From assembly GCF_038002965.1 (NCBI RefSeq), contig NZ_JBBOOE010000001.1:884001-948000 (forward strand): 64,000 nucleotides of DNA. The letters are read 5' to 3'. The DNA is from Robertmurraya sp. FSL R5-0851. GTDB lineage: Bacteria; Bacillota; Bacilli; Bacillales; Cytobacillaceae. Numbering within the stretch: the stretch's first letter is position 1; every line of letters begins with the position of its first letter. The position numbers and the translations under genes are program-made. Shown one piece after another: positions 41,570-50,614 of the stretch. The notes under the pieces are model-generated. The model worked only from the letters and a program-made list of their open reading frames with translations. It was not told where the DNA came from and did not search any database.

Positions 41570-42113
41570 ATGACTACTGAATCCCTTCATGAAAAACTCA
41601 TGAAATTAAGTAGCTTAACCAGCAAGATGCTAAGGAAAAATTTTGAATCAATTGAAAGGCATACTCGAAGTTGATTTTGAGGATGAGGTAAAGTCAAGCT
41701 ATCACGATTGGAATTATAAACAAAATACAGGTATGATCACGATTGAATTTGAGAGTAATGTAAAAGGGGTGGTTGCAACAAGTGAAGAGACACCAATTCT
41801 TAAAGATTTAATTAATGAGGTAAATCGAATAAGCATTATTGTCTAGAAGAAACCGGAAAATACTGAAGCATTTGCTATTACTCCTAAAGTGTACTTGGTC
41901 AGAAGAGAAGGGATTTTGGTTGAAATTGAAAAATCATTAATTGAGAAAGGATATGAGCAAACCCTGGTTGTTACGAAAGATGAATTAGAAAAATCATTTT
42001 TGCATCATAATGGACATTTTGAAGAAATTTTTAGCCGGCCGGTTGAGGACATTCTTGTAGATTGGGATTTACATAAAGACAATAGCGTCATATGTTTTAT
42101 ACTAAAAAATTGA
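41570..42113 (+). pseudogene. Decayed two-domain DUF2294 gene
   Basis: ATG 41570 after GTGAGG begins MTTESLHEKLMKLSSLTSKM, the usual start of two-repeat DUF2294 proteins. After LRKNF (about 41645) the frame shifts by one and roughly 50 residues are missing; the second frame continues with LKGILEVDFEDEV and HDWNYKQNTGMITIEF. An in-frame TAG at 41844-41846 then interrupts it, after which the same frame runs on through YLVRREGILVEIEKSLIEKG to RPVEDILVDWDL and ends at 42113. Two independent disabling changes make a functional product unlikely. Confidence 0.7.
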
Positions 42114-42179
42114 GTAATGTTTAAAACCAATTCCATTCGTTCATAAAGATAGTAGTATATTCTCCAAAGAGGTGTCTTT

Positions 42180-42545
42180 ATGATCGAGTTTCTTCAAGAG
42201 CTTTTTCATTCCAATAATCAGTTAGTGACTTTTATCATTGGTGCAGTCTTTATATTTATCATCGTTTCAATCATTCGCTCTGTCTTTCGAATAGTCCTTC
42301 CATTTGTTGTCATCGGATTAGTCATGGTCGTTTTTCTTGGACATTCACCTGATGATGTGATGAATAAAGGGAAGCAGTTTTTCGCTCAAGGCTCAAACTT
42401 GATTCAAGACCTTTTGCCTTTTATTCAGTATAAGGATGGAGACTTTTTAGAGACACCACCAGGGTCTGCTCCGTTTTCTGAGGAAAAAGAAAACAAAGAG
42501 ATTTTAAAAAATGATGGAAATGACCTTGAAATAAATAAGTTTTAA
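42180..42545 (+). CDS. Hypothetical membrane protein
   Basis: I do not recognise this 121-residue protein. Two adjacent hydrophobic helices occupy about 16-57 (FIIGAVFIFIIVSIIRSVF, VLPFVVIGLVMVVFLG), followed by a soluble acidic tail (SPDDVMNKGKQFF, then EEKENKEILKN). It starts at ATG after AGAGGTG. It lies ahead of a TetR-MMPL unit but on its own promoter-sized gap. Confidence 0.6.
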   Translation: MIEFLQELFHSNNQLVTFIIGAVFIFIIVSIIRSVFRIVLPFVVIGLVMVVFLGHSPDDVMNKGKQFFAQGSNLIQDLLPFIQYKDGDFLETPPGSAPFSEEKENKEILKNDGNDLEINKF

Positions 42546-42632
42546 TAAGTCTTAATGGAAGCTTTACCAAAGAAAAGAAATCCTTTTTTCCTCCATAAGG
42601 TTTCATTATAATTAGTGAAGAGGTGAAAGCTT

Positions 42633-43208
42633 ATGGCACGTGAACGGAAATTTTCCAATGAAGAACTGTTTCAGACTGTAAAGAAAATACTTCTTCAACA
42701 TGGATATGAAGGATTCCATTTTGGTCTGTTAGCAGAGCAACTGGATGTATCTAGAGGAGCTTTATATAAATACTTTGAAAACAAAGATGAGTTGATTACG
42801 GATTTTATGCTGTATGAAATGCAGTTATTTATTACAGATTTGTCTCAGATAGAAAACCAGGGAAACTTTGAAGCTCAGTTTGATTTCTTAATGAAGCTTA
42901 TTTTTGATAGGGCAGAAGTTCATCAACTCATTACGGTTGTCAAACAAATGGGAACTAGTTCAAATGAAAAAGCAATAGAAAGAAAAGAACAGCTAGAAAA
43001 GCTTCCTTTAGAAATGTATCGCTATTTACAAAATTTTATTTCATTTGGGAAAAGGGAAGGAAAACTTAAAGAACATATTCCTGATAGTGTCATGCTCGGA
43101 TTGATATTTCAATCGATCGCCGTTCCTAATCATGATGGTTTGTCAAAGTCTGTTTGGGTGGAGTCAATCAAGGAAATCATTAGTAAAGGAATGTTTGCAC
43201 ATTCATAA
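42633..43208 (+). CDS. TetR-family transcriptional regulator
   Basis: The 191-residue regulator has the TetR N-terminal domain (about 7-53): NEELFQTVKKILLQHGYEGFHFGLLAEQLDVSRGALYKYFENKDEL in pieces, with the recognition helix SRGALYKYF. The C-terminal ligand domain is all-helical and unassigned. It sits 110 bases before an MMPL efflux gene in the same direction, with a palindromic operator candidate between them, so it most likely represses that pump. GAAGAGGTGAAAGC precedes the ATG. Confidence 0.86.
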   Translation: MARERKFSNEELFQTVKKILLQHGYEGFHFGLLAEQLDVSRGALYKYFENKDELITDFMLYEMQLFITDLSQIENQGNFEAQFDFLMKLIFDRAEVHQLITVVKQMGTSSNEKAIERKEQLEKLPLEMYRYLQNFISFGKREGKLKEHIPDSVMLGLIFQSIAVPNHDGLSKSVWVESIKEIISKGMFAHS

Positions 43209-43210
43209 TT

Positions 43211-43262
43211 GACACAACTGTCACTTACGCTTGATAATAAGGGTGACAATTGTGTTTTTTAT
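43211..43262 (+). terminator. Rho-independent terminator of the TetR gene
   Basis: ACACAACTGTCAC pairs with GTGACAATTGTGT (one G-U) and is followed by TTTTTT. Confidence 0.7.
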
Positions 43263-43272
43263 TTTTATCCAA

Positions 43273-43290
43273 AGTAACACTTGTGTCACT
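43273..43290 (+). promoter_or_regulatory. Candidate TetR operator of the MMPL gene
   Basis: AGTAACACTTGTGTCACT is an 18-bp near-perfect palindrome (one mismatched pair) immediately before a TATATAT-like -10 region and 28 bases before the MMPL start. Confidence 0.5.
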
Positions 43291-43318
43291 ATATATTATT
43301 AAATAAGGGGAGAGAACC

Positions 43319-45427
43319 ATGAAATCAATTCTCAAAAGAATTACTGATCGAATTTCTACCAGAAAGGGAACTTGGGTTACGTTAGGTGTTTGGGTCATAG
43401 TAACCGTCCTTCTTGCCATACTTGCACCAAGTGCGAAAGATTACGAATCATCCAATATTTCGTCATTACCTAGTGATGCAAAGTCAGTTATTGCTCAAAA
43501 TAAACTGGATCAATATTTTAAAGATAATGACGGAACTCCGGCAATTCTTGTTTTTCAATCAAGTGACGCTAAAGCAGTAAATGTATCTGAATTAAAGTCG
43601 TTTATTAAGGAGGTTGAAAAGGTGGAGGGTGTTAAGGAAATCGTTCCAATCACCACTTTGCCACCACAAGCTATTGAAAGTTTCTTTTCAGATGATAAAA
43701 GCACGGTTATCCTACCAGTTACTTTTGAGGCTGACTTTGAAGCGAAAGAGATGCGGACCTCACAAGAGAAGATGATGGAGATTGCTAAGGAATCTACGAA
43801 TTTGACGTTAACGATCACCGGACCTGCTGGTATTGCTGTAGACGCTCTAGATTTATTCTCGCGAGCAGATGTGGTACTCCTTTTATCAACTGTTGGCCTA
43901 ATCCTTGTCTTGTTAATCGTGATTTACCGGTCCCCTCTACTTGCTTTAATTCCACTTCTTGCTGCTGCTTTTGTCTATGAAGTGGTGAATCAAGTGCTTG
44001 GTCTAATGGGGAAAGCGGGCTTGCTTATTAACAACCAAACATTTTCAATCATGACGATATTATTATTTGCTGCAGTGATTGATTATTCATTATTTGTCTT
44101 TTCTCGTTATCGAGAGGAGTTAAAATCGTACGAAAATAAGCATGAAGCGATGAAAGAAGCAATGAGAGAGACAGGATTACCCGTTTTCTTCTCGGGTGGT
44201 ACAGTCCTTGCTGCCATGTTGGTATTATTCTTCGCAGAATTTGGGGATTACCGAAATTTTGCCCCTATTTTTGCAACGGCCATGCTGATTATCATGCTTG
44301 CTTCGGTCACATTAGTTCCTGCTCTCTTTACACTATTTGGAAGGAAATCGTTTTGGCCTAAAATTCCTAGAGTAGGGGAGGAATCCGTTAAAGCCAATTC
44401 TTTCTGGAGCAAAATAGGCCGAAGTGTAGTGAAGAAGCCCGTTGTTTCAACTGTTGCGATTGGGATAATCCTAGTGGTATCCGCATTAAATATGTTCAAT
44501 CTGAAGTACGAGTTTGATACAATGAAGTCCTTTCCAGAGGATATGCCATCGAGGATCGGGTATGAAATTTTACAAGAAAAGTTTGAAAAGGGGGATTTAG
44601 CTCCAACAACGGTCTTGTTTGAAGCTTCTGAGCAAGTGACGATGGAGCAACAGGATTCCATCATGAAAGAGCTAGCGAAACAACCCCTTATTAGCAGTGT
44701 TCGTCCAAGTGGTGTAACAGAAGACCAAAAAGTTGTTCAATTTACGCTTACTTATACAGAAAGTCCATACGATAGTGAAACGATGGATGCGTTGGAGAAA
44801 ACGAGAGATAATTCACAGGAAATTGTAAAGGATGCAGGTCTCGAAGGTGAGCTTTACTTCGCTGGCGAAACAGCGAATCGAATTGACGATCGAGCAACGA
44901 ATAACAGAGACCTTATTGTGATTGTTCTGTTAGAGTCCATACTCATCTTTGCTATGCTGATCGTAATGACAAAGTCGTTCAAGCTACCTTTATATATGAT
45001 GGGGACCATATTATTATCTTTCCTGGCAGCTGTTGGGTTAGGGATGTTCCTGACAAACCTATTTTTTGATATTGATACGGTTAGTAACCGCGTCCCACTA
45101 TACTCCTTCGTCTTTTTAGTGGCGTTAGGAATTGATTATAATATCATTCTTATTTCAAGGTTTTTGGAAGAAAGAAAAATTCACCCCGTTAAGAAAGCAG
45201 TTGAAATTGCTGTAGCCAATACGGGCGGTGTGATCTCTTCAGCAGGAATTATTCTTGCTGCTACCTTTGCCGTGTTAATGACTCAACCCATTCAATTATT
45301 ATTTGTATTTGGCTTTATTGTTGCAGTCGGGATTTTATTAGACACCTTCTTAATACGAGGAATTTTATTACCAGCATTGCTTGTTTTGTTTGAAAAAGAT
45401 TCGTCTATGCAAAAAGGTCATCAATAA
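43319..45427 (+). CDS. MMPL-family RND transporter (YdgH-like)
   Basis: The 702-residue protein has the MMPL layout: first helix at about 20-40, a large outside domain, six helices at about 185-350 including FAAVIDYSLFVFSRYREEL (the D-Y proton relay) and a second outside domain. A second helix bundle at about 540-690 carries VALGIDYNIILISRFLEERK. Two-repeat MMPL proteins export lipids or hydrophobic drugs. It follows a TetR gene and an operator-like palindrome, the usual arrangement for a self-contained drug-efflux unit. GGGGAGAGAACC precedes the ATG. Ends at a strong terminator. Confidence 0.87.
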   Translation: MKSILKRITDRISTRKGTWVTLGVWVIVTVLLAILAPSAKDYESSNISSLPSDAKSVIAQNKLDQYFKDNDGTPAILVFQSSDAKAVNVSELKSFIKEVEKVEGVKEIVPITTLPPQAIESFFSDDKSTVILPVTFEADFEAKEMRTSQEKMMEIAKESTNLTLTITGPAGIAVDALDLFSRADVVLLLSTVGLILVLLIVIYRSPLLALIPLLAAAFVYEVVNQVLGLMGKAGLLINNQTFSIMTILLFAAVIDYSLFVFSRYREELKSYENKHEAMKEAMRETGLPVFFSGGTVLAAMLVLFFAEFGDYRNFAPIFATAMLIIMLASVTLVPALFTLFGRKSFWPKIPRVGEESVKANSFWSKIGRSVVKKPVVSTVAIGIILVVSALNMFNLKYEFDTMKSFPEDMPSRIGYEILQEKFEKGDLAPTTVLFEASEQVTMEQQDSIMKELAKQPLISSVRPSGVTEDQKVVQFTLTYTESPYDSETMDALEKTRDNSQEIVKDAGLEGELYFAGETANRIDDRATNNRDLIVIVLLESILIFAMLIVMTKSFKLPLYMMGTILLSFLAAVGLGMFLTNLFFDIDTVSNRVPLYSFVFLVALGIDYNIILISRFLEERKIHPVKKAVEIAVANTGGVISSAGIILAATFAVLMTQPIQLLFVFGFIVAVGILLDTFLIRGILLPALLVLFEKDSSMQKGHQ

Positions 45428-45430
45428 GAA

Positions 45431-45467
45431 TAGAGCCAGTCACAAGGGTGACTGGCTTTATTTTTAT
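45431..45467. terminator. Bidirectional terminator
   Basis: AGAGCCAGTCAC pairs with GTGACTGGCTTT around AAGG, between the converging MMPL and RND genes. Confidence 0.8.
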
Positions 45468-48400
45468 GCGTCTATACTTTGTTCGTTTGCTATTTGAGCT
45501 CGTTGTTTCTTAGACTTTTTGAAATGTAAAAGCTCATAAATCACGGGTATGACTACAAGAGTAAGTAGGGTTGCTGCTGCTAATCCACCGATAACAACAA
45601 CAGCTAAGCTTTGTGATACAATGGCACCTGTTTCTGCTTTTTTAAACAGAAGTGGGAGCATGGCACAGATGGTTGCAATAGCCGTCATTAAAATCGGTCG
45701 CATTCTCGTTGCAGTTGCTTCCACAATTGCTTCCCGAATAATCATTTTTTGTTCGTTTTGTTTAATTCGGTCTAATAATACAATCGCATTCGTGACGACG
45801 ATACCAATCAGCATAAGGGCACCCAATAGAGCCGTTACATCCACAGGAATTCGGCTAATCACTAGTCCAAGCACAGCACCAATCGCTGCAAGTGGAAGGG
45901 AGAATAGAATAGCGATAGGAGCTCTTACTGTTTTAAAAGTAATCACCATGATCAAGAAAACTGCTCCGATGGAAACAATCATGGTCATAAATAAATCAGA
46001 GAAGTCATTCGCTTGTTGGACGCTAGCTCCTCCAACAAAAATGTCTACATCATCAGGTAGGTTGATTCCACCATTTCCTTGAGCACCAAATATAACCTCA
46101 TTCATTTCTTTTGAGATGTCTGAAACACGTGCAGAATCAATATTTGCTGTTACTCGAACATATTGGTCTCCATCTTTATGGAAGACACTCGTGGATTCTT
46201 CATTTTTCGTAATAGTAGCAACCTCAGAAACAGGGACTAAACCCGTTTGAGTCATAACAGGGATATTGTTAATCTCATCAGCTGTAGATGGGGAAAGCAT
46301 GGGTTCCAATAAAACAGGTGTGTCTTGTTCTTCTAGTTGGATCATACCAATTGGCATAGCATTCAGCATGGCTGCCAAGCTTTGAGCGGTTTGTTCCGAG
46401 TTTACTTTACTGGAGTCCACTTCAAGTGAAAAGACCGTTTTCTTTTCTTCAAAATTGGTAGAAACTTTTTCAACACCATCAATTCCAGAAATCTCATCCT
46501 TCACTTTTAATGCCGTTTCTTCTAGATTAGCTAAGGAATCACCCATTACATCGATGGTGATTTGGGAAGATGAGCCAGACATCATCGAACTAGCTGAAAC
46601 CGTAAGCTCGGCATCGCTATAATTCTCTTTTTCACCTTCAATCAGTTTGATCATGTGATCCGTATCTTTTTTATCTTTAAGAATAATAGAAAAGCTTGTT
46701 GCTGTTGGTGATTTTACATCCCCGTACTGAGCAGCTTCTGCAGAATTCCCCATTTGAGTAAAGTTATGTTCAACTTCTTCTTGCTTAAGAATGAATTCCT
46801 CCAGTTTAAGGGATCCTTCCTTTACCTCGTCAATAGGGGTATTATTCGGGTACGTTAAATTGGCCACAATGAAATCGGAGCTAGAGTTATCAATGGCCCC
46901 TTTCGGCAACGTTACGTAGGTCACAATCGAGCCTGCAAAAACAAATAATGCTAGGAGAAGGACTGCCCATTTATGATTAAGTGACCAAGTGACAAACTTA
47001 ATGAACTTTACCGCTGGCTTATGTTCAGGTAGCTTTGTATTTTTCAAAAGACCTGCACTCATGAGTGGGACAACCGTTAAAGCTACGACTAATGAAGCGA
47101 GCAGGGAATAGGTAATCGTTAATGCAAATGGAAGCATAATATCCTGAAGGGACCCACTTACAAGACCGATTGGTAGGAATACTGCCACGGTTGTTAAGGT
47201 TGATGATGTGATGGCTGTTCCTACTTCTTTTGTTGCTTCTATTACTAAAGGTACGGAGAATTTTTCCTTTTGCATTTTGCGGAAAATATTCTCGATCACT
47301 ACGATACTATCGTCTACTAAACGACCAACTGCAACTGCCACCCCTCCTAAAGTTAGAACATTAAGTGTAATTCCTGAGCGTGAAAGGAGGAATAAGGTAA
47401 AGGCTAGGGACAATGGAATAGACACAATTGTAATAAAAGTCGAGCGAATGTTTCTTAGGAAAAGCATAATAACAATCGTTGCAAACAATGCTCCAAGTAA
47501 CACTTCCTTCATCATGGTGTGAACAGAGTTTTCAACCATATCCGTTAAGTCTAAAACCACAGTCGTCTCCGATTGACTATACCTTTCGTTCAGTTCCTTA
47601 ATTGCTTGATCGAGCTCTTTACTGATAGATACGGCATTAGATGCACTATCCTTTGTTACTATTAGGAAAAGACCATCTTCACCATTAATGTGATTCAACG
47701 TATCAGAGGGTTCTTGTTTATCAACTGTTGCGATATCCTTTAAACTAACCTCTGGAGATACTTGTAAATTTCTTAGCTCATCTAGGCTATCGATACTACC
47801 AATAACCTTAATGTTACTGGATTTACCATCTATAATTTGTTCACCTACAGCCATCGATGAATTCTGTCCTTGTAAGATGGTCATGATGGTTTGAAATGGA
47901 ATCTGTGTTTGTGCAAGTTTTGCGTTATCTATTTTCACAGATACATAGGAATTCGCTTCGCCCATGGTTTGAATATTAGCAATACCGTCTATATCTTTTA
48001 AAACGGGAACAATTTCTTTTTTAGCAAATTCCACGTTTTCAGCCGTTAATCCGTCTTCAAACGTAATTGAAATTTGGGAGATCGGAATCATATTCGTATT
48101 TAGTTGAATGATATTTGGTTTTGACACGTTTGGTGGAAGGGAAAGCATGCTCAGTGCCTCTTGTACCTCTAGCTTCGCATCCTTCATATTCGTTTTGGAG
48201 TCGTAAAGGATATCAAGCTTTGAATATCCGTCTCCTGTAGTCGAAAAGATATTCGTTTTTCCCTTTACTCCTTCAAGTACCGTTTCCATTGGATTCGTCA
48301 CTTGCTTTTCCATCGTATCAGAGTCGGTTCCTTGACCGAGCACAACGACTGAAACCTGTGGCTGGTCTGCTGCTGGAAAGAACTCCATAGGTAATGTGGT

Positions 48401-48490
48401 GTAGCTTAGGATCCCTAAGCCGAGGATCAAGATCGTAAGAATGGATACTGCAGCTTTGTTACGAAAGGCCCACCTTGTAAAAATAGACAT
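45464..48490 (-). CDS. RND-family efflux pump of the AcrB/SwrC type
   Basis: The 1008-residue pump has two homologous halves with 12 membrane helices. Signatures include MEFFPAADQPQVSVVV at the first outside domain, VGRLVDDSIVVIENIFRKM (Asp pair of the proton relay in helix 4) and SSTLTTVAVFLPIGLVSG. In the second half VTNAIVLLDRIKQNEQ and RMRPILMTAIATICAMLPLL are present. Gram-positive relatives such as SwrC (YerP) export surfactin and other lipopeptides. ATG 48490 follows GAAAGGGG; a longer frame upstream has no ribosome binding site. No membrane-fusion or regulator gene is adjacent. Confidence 0.88.
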   Translation of the reverse strand: MSIFTRWAFRNKAAVSILTILILGLGILSYTTLPMEFFPAADQPQVSVVVLGQGTDSDTMEKQVTNPMETVLEGVKGKTNIFSTTGDGYSKLDILYDSKTNMKDAKLEVQEALSMLSLPPNVSKPNIIQLNTNMIPISQISITFEDGLTAENVEFAKKEIVPVLKDIDGIANIQTMGEANSYVSVKIDNAKLAQTQIPFQTIMTILQGQNSSMAVGEQIIDGKSSNIKVIGSIDSLDELRNLQVSPEVSLKDIATVDKQEPSDTLNHINGEDGLFLIVTKDSASNAVSISKELDQAIKELNERYSQSETTVVLDLTDMVENSVHTMMKEVLLGALFATIVIMLFLRNIRSTFITIVSIPLSLAFTLFLLSRSGITLNVLTLGGVAVAVGRLVDDSIVVIENIFRKMQKEKFSVPLVIEATKEVGTAITSSTLTTVAVFLPIGLVSGSLQDIMLPFALTITYSLLASLVVALTVVPLMSAGLLKNTKLPEHKPAVKFIKFVTWSLNHKWAVLLLALFVFAGSIVTYVTLPKGAIDNSSSDFIVANLTYPNNTPIDEVKEGSLKLEEFILKQEEVEHNFTQMGNSAEAAQYGDVKSPTATSFSIILKDKKDTDHMIKLIEGEKENYSDAELTVSASSMMSGSSSQITIDVMGDSLANLEETALKVKDEISGIDGVEKVSTNFEEKKTVFSLEVDSSKVNSEQTAQSLAAMLNAMPIGMIQLEEQDTPVLLEPMLSPSTADEINNIPVMTQTGLVPVSEVATITKNEESTSVFHKDGDQYVRVTANIDSARVSDISKEMNEVIFGAQGNGGINLPDDVDIFVGGASVQQANDFSDLFMTMIVSIGAVFLIMVITFKTVRAPIAILFSLPLAAIGAVLGLVISRIPVDVTALLGALMLIGIVVTNAIVLLDRIKQNEQKMIIREAIVEATATRMRPILMTAIATICAMLPLLFKKAETGAIVSQSLAVVVIGGLAAATLLTLVVIPVIYELLHFKKSKKQRAQIANEQSIDA

Positions 48491-48713
48491 TGTAAAATTT
48501 CCCCTTTCATGGTAAAAACTATTAATAATCACAAGATGAATCATAACATAATTTGTTCATGAATAAGAACAGTCTCTAGACCGATACGACAATACTTACA
48601 AAGACTTAATAAAAGGGTTATCATTAAATTTGATGAAAATTTTTGGTTAAGATTGTTCGTTTTATTGAATTCTATAAAATTGTTATAACTGAAATCTAAT
48701 TTCACTGTGTAGG

Positions 48714-48850
48714 AGAATAAGCGGGGAAATTCCGGTTAAATTAGGAAATACTCAAATTTCCTTAAAAATAAGGTGCCTTTTTCCGTTTATATTATCCAAA
48801 TCGTTTAATTTGGTCATATTCTGAGCATTTAATCGGAATATCTCCACTAG
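48714..48850. repeat. Degenerate GGAAATTCC palindromes
   Basis: AATAAGCGGGGAAATTCCGG at 48716 onward, CTTTTTCCGTTTAT near 48777 and ATCGGAATATCTCC near 48832 belong to the dispersed family of the window. Confidence 0.5.
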
Positions 48851-48872
48851 CATTGCATATGTATCCACAGGC
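48835..48872 (+). repeat. Left arm of an inverted repeat flanking the IS
   Basis: GGAATATCTCCACTAGCATT and following TATCCACAGG match, in reverse orientation, 50365-50402 on the other side of the insertion sequence. Confidence 0.55.
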
Positions 48873-48886
48873 AAAAAAATATATTT

Positions 48887-48922
48887 AAATAGCCCCCTAT
48901 CAATTGATAAGGGGCTATTTTT
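48887..48922 (+). terminator. Terminator-like hairpin
   Basis: TAGCCCCCTATC pairs with GATAAGGGGCTA (one bulge) followed by TTTTT. It sits 40 bases before the IS end and could protect the transposase from outside transcription. Confidence 0.65.
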
Positions 48923-48959
48923 ATGGACGAAAGCAAAAAAATCTCCTAAAGTAGAAGCT

Positions 48960-50273
48960 GAACCCACGTTATCCGTGACTGCGACTAAAGGAGACTTTCA
49001 TGGATAACATCATATCAAATCAAACTGTATTTAGTAAATGCCTTTCTTTCTTACCATTTGAAAAATTTAAGGGTTCGTCCTTAGACAACGGAGTAAAAAA
49101 ACTGACCACCGCTAATTTAATGAGGATTTGTGTCGCTATGCAACTAGGAAATTGGAAATCCTACGAGGAAACAGAAGAACGTATTCGTGCCATGGATGGT
49201 ACAGAAGAACTGTTTGGCCTCACTAGTATAAGTGCATCTCAACTAAGTCGTCGAGTCAATGCCTTACCTTCGGTCCTGCCACGGCAGTTATTTCTTGATG
49301 CTGTTACCCAGTTGAATAAATTGACGAGTAACAGAAAAGGGATCCCTTCTTTGGGCCGTCTGCATCTCGTAGATTCCTCTTCTCTGCTTCTTGGACCTAC
49401 ACTAGGAAAATGGACGTATTTTACAAAGCATAGTAATTGCGTGAAGCTACATACTCGGATTGTGATAACCGATCCCGGCACAGCTTATCCCGACATGGTC
49501 ATTCCTTCTACAGGTAATGTGGATGATCGTGAAGTCATGCTTAATCTCGTGGTAGACCCTCATGCGACCCATGTGATGGACCGTGGCTATGTGGATTACA
49601 AAAAAATGGACCATTGGGTGGAAAACCGGATTCCATTCGCCATGCGTATCCAAGCTGGGCATAAGGCGAACATGATAAAATCCTATGAAGTTCCCGCTGG
49701 CAGTAGGGTTAAGCTAGACGCCTTAGTCGTCATGGGGAGTAGTTTTAGATCCATGGAACAGCCCCTTCGTCTTGTGGAATTCACGGATGAAGAAGGGAAA
49801 GAGTACCGTGTAGTAACCAATCGGTGGGATTTGAAAGCTGAAGAAGTAACTGAATTGTACCGGCACCGTTGGATGATTGAACTATTTTTTAAGTGGATGA
49901 AACAACATCTACGTCTAGTTAAACTACAAAGTACCCAACCTCAAGGAATCTGGAACCAGATTTTCTTTGCTATGGCGGCGTACTGTGTCACTTTATATGT
50001 TAGGTTAGTTGAGAATAATAAGAAGACCACCTGGAAAGTGCTCACCCTTCTTCGCATCCATGCCGAAAGGACATGGGAAAGTTTTCTCAATGAGTTACAC
50101 CGGTTACCACAAAGAACATCTAAAGGAAGACAAAAGAGCCATCACCCGCCAAATGAAATTGAACTTCATGATGCAGGTGTGGCAATTGTAAAACAGGTGG
50201 GGGTAAGTACTAGTTCAATGGCAAAATATAAAAAACAAAGAAAATAACATCCATTTTTTGGATAACTGGGTTC
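48960..50273 (+). mobile_element. Complete IS4-family insertion sequence
   Basis: The element of about 1.31 kb is bounded by inverted repeats GAACCCACGTTATCC (48960-48974) and GGATAACTGGGTTC (50260-50273), which differ by one base. It holds a single intact transposase gene. No direct target duplication is evident in the bases next to the ends, so either the ends are slightly different from those chosen or the insertion is old. Confidence 0.75.
49000..50247 (+). CDS. IS4-family DDE transposase
   Basis: The 415-residue transposase appears intact. Catalytic residues: first Asp in LHLVDSSSLLL (about 123), second Asp in HVMDRGYVDYKKMDHW (about 191), and the Y-x2-R-x3-E-x6-K motif in YRHRWMIELFFKWMKQHL (about 284-301), diagnostic of IS4. 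It resembles transposases of Bacillus IS4Bsu1 and IS5377-type elements. ATG 49000 follows AAAGGAGACTTTC. It cuts and joins the ends of its own element. Confidence 0.9.
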   Translation: MDNIISNQTVFSKCLSFLPFEKFKGSSLDNGVKKLTTANLMRICVAMQLGNWKSYEETEERIRAMDGTEELFGLTSISASQLSRRVNALPSVLPRQLFLDAVTQLNKLTSNRKGIPSLGRLHLVDSSSLLLGPTLGKWTYFTKHSNCVKLHTRIVITDPGTAYPDMVIPSTGNVDDREVMLNLVVDPHATHVMDRGYVDYKKMDHWVENRIPFAMRIQAGHKANMIKSYEVPAGSRVKLDALVVMGSSFRSMEQPLRLVEFTDEEGKEYRVVTNRWDLKAEEVTELYRHRWMIELFFKWMKQHLRLVKLQSTQPQGIWNQIFFAMAAYCVTLYVRLVENNKKTTWKVLTLLRIHAERTWESFLNELHRLPQRTSKGRQKSHHPPNEIELHDAGVAIVKQVGVSTSSMAKYKKQRK

Positions 50274-50567
50274 AAATATAACCCCCTTAACTTTTTGGCT
50301 CAAAGTCGAAAAATAAATCTGTAAAAATTATACATAAAATACATAAAAAGTAAATCCATTGTATCCTTGTGGATATTTTTGCAACGCTAGTGGAATATCT
50401 CCGCCTATTTCCGCTATTTAGGCTTCCCTTATATACATTAACAGGAAATTCTCCGCCTATGACCTCTCATGACAACCCGATATCGATACGGTGAAGGCAG
50501 AAATGGTTTGCAAACTTCTAAATGAGCAAAATTCGTAATTCTCAATCCGAAGAATTAGTAATTAAGG
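50274..50567. other. Intergenic region right of the IS
   Basis: About 290 bases without a gene; holds repeat arms and palindromes, then the bioB terminator. Confidence 0.45.
50365..50460. repeat. Right inverted-repeat arm and palindromes
   Basis: 50365-50402 (CTTGTGGATATTTTTGCAAC, then CTAGTGGAATATCTCC) is the inverted counterpart of 48835-48872. It continues into GGAATATCTCCGCCTATTTC and AGGAAATTCTCCGCC, members of the dispersed palindrome family. Confidence 0.55.
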
Positions 50568-50600
50568 CAAAAAGAGCAAGGGTATAAGCCCTTGCTCTAC
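50568..50600 (-). terminator. Terminator of the bioYB operon
   Basis: AGAGCAAGGG pairs with CCCTTGCTCT, with a T run on the minus strand. Confidence 0.75.
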
Positions 50601-50614
50601 TTTGTTATGCCTTT

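Larger units (their letters stand above)
48491..48959. other. Intergenic region with repeats left of the IS
   Basis: About 470 bases with no gene: the RND promoter region, degenerate palindromes from 48714, an inverted-repeat arm at 48835-48872 and a terminator hairpin. A 71-codon minus-strand frame here has no support. Confidence 0.5.

Noticed and set aside
45549..47522. Long frames antisense to the RND pump gene
   Set aside because: They mirror the codon pattern of the RND gene, whose motifs are continuous over 1000 residues.
48752..48967. A 71-codon minus-strand frame left of the IS
   Set aside because: It crosses palindromes, a terminator and the IS end, with no recognisable product.
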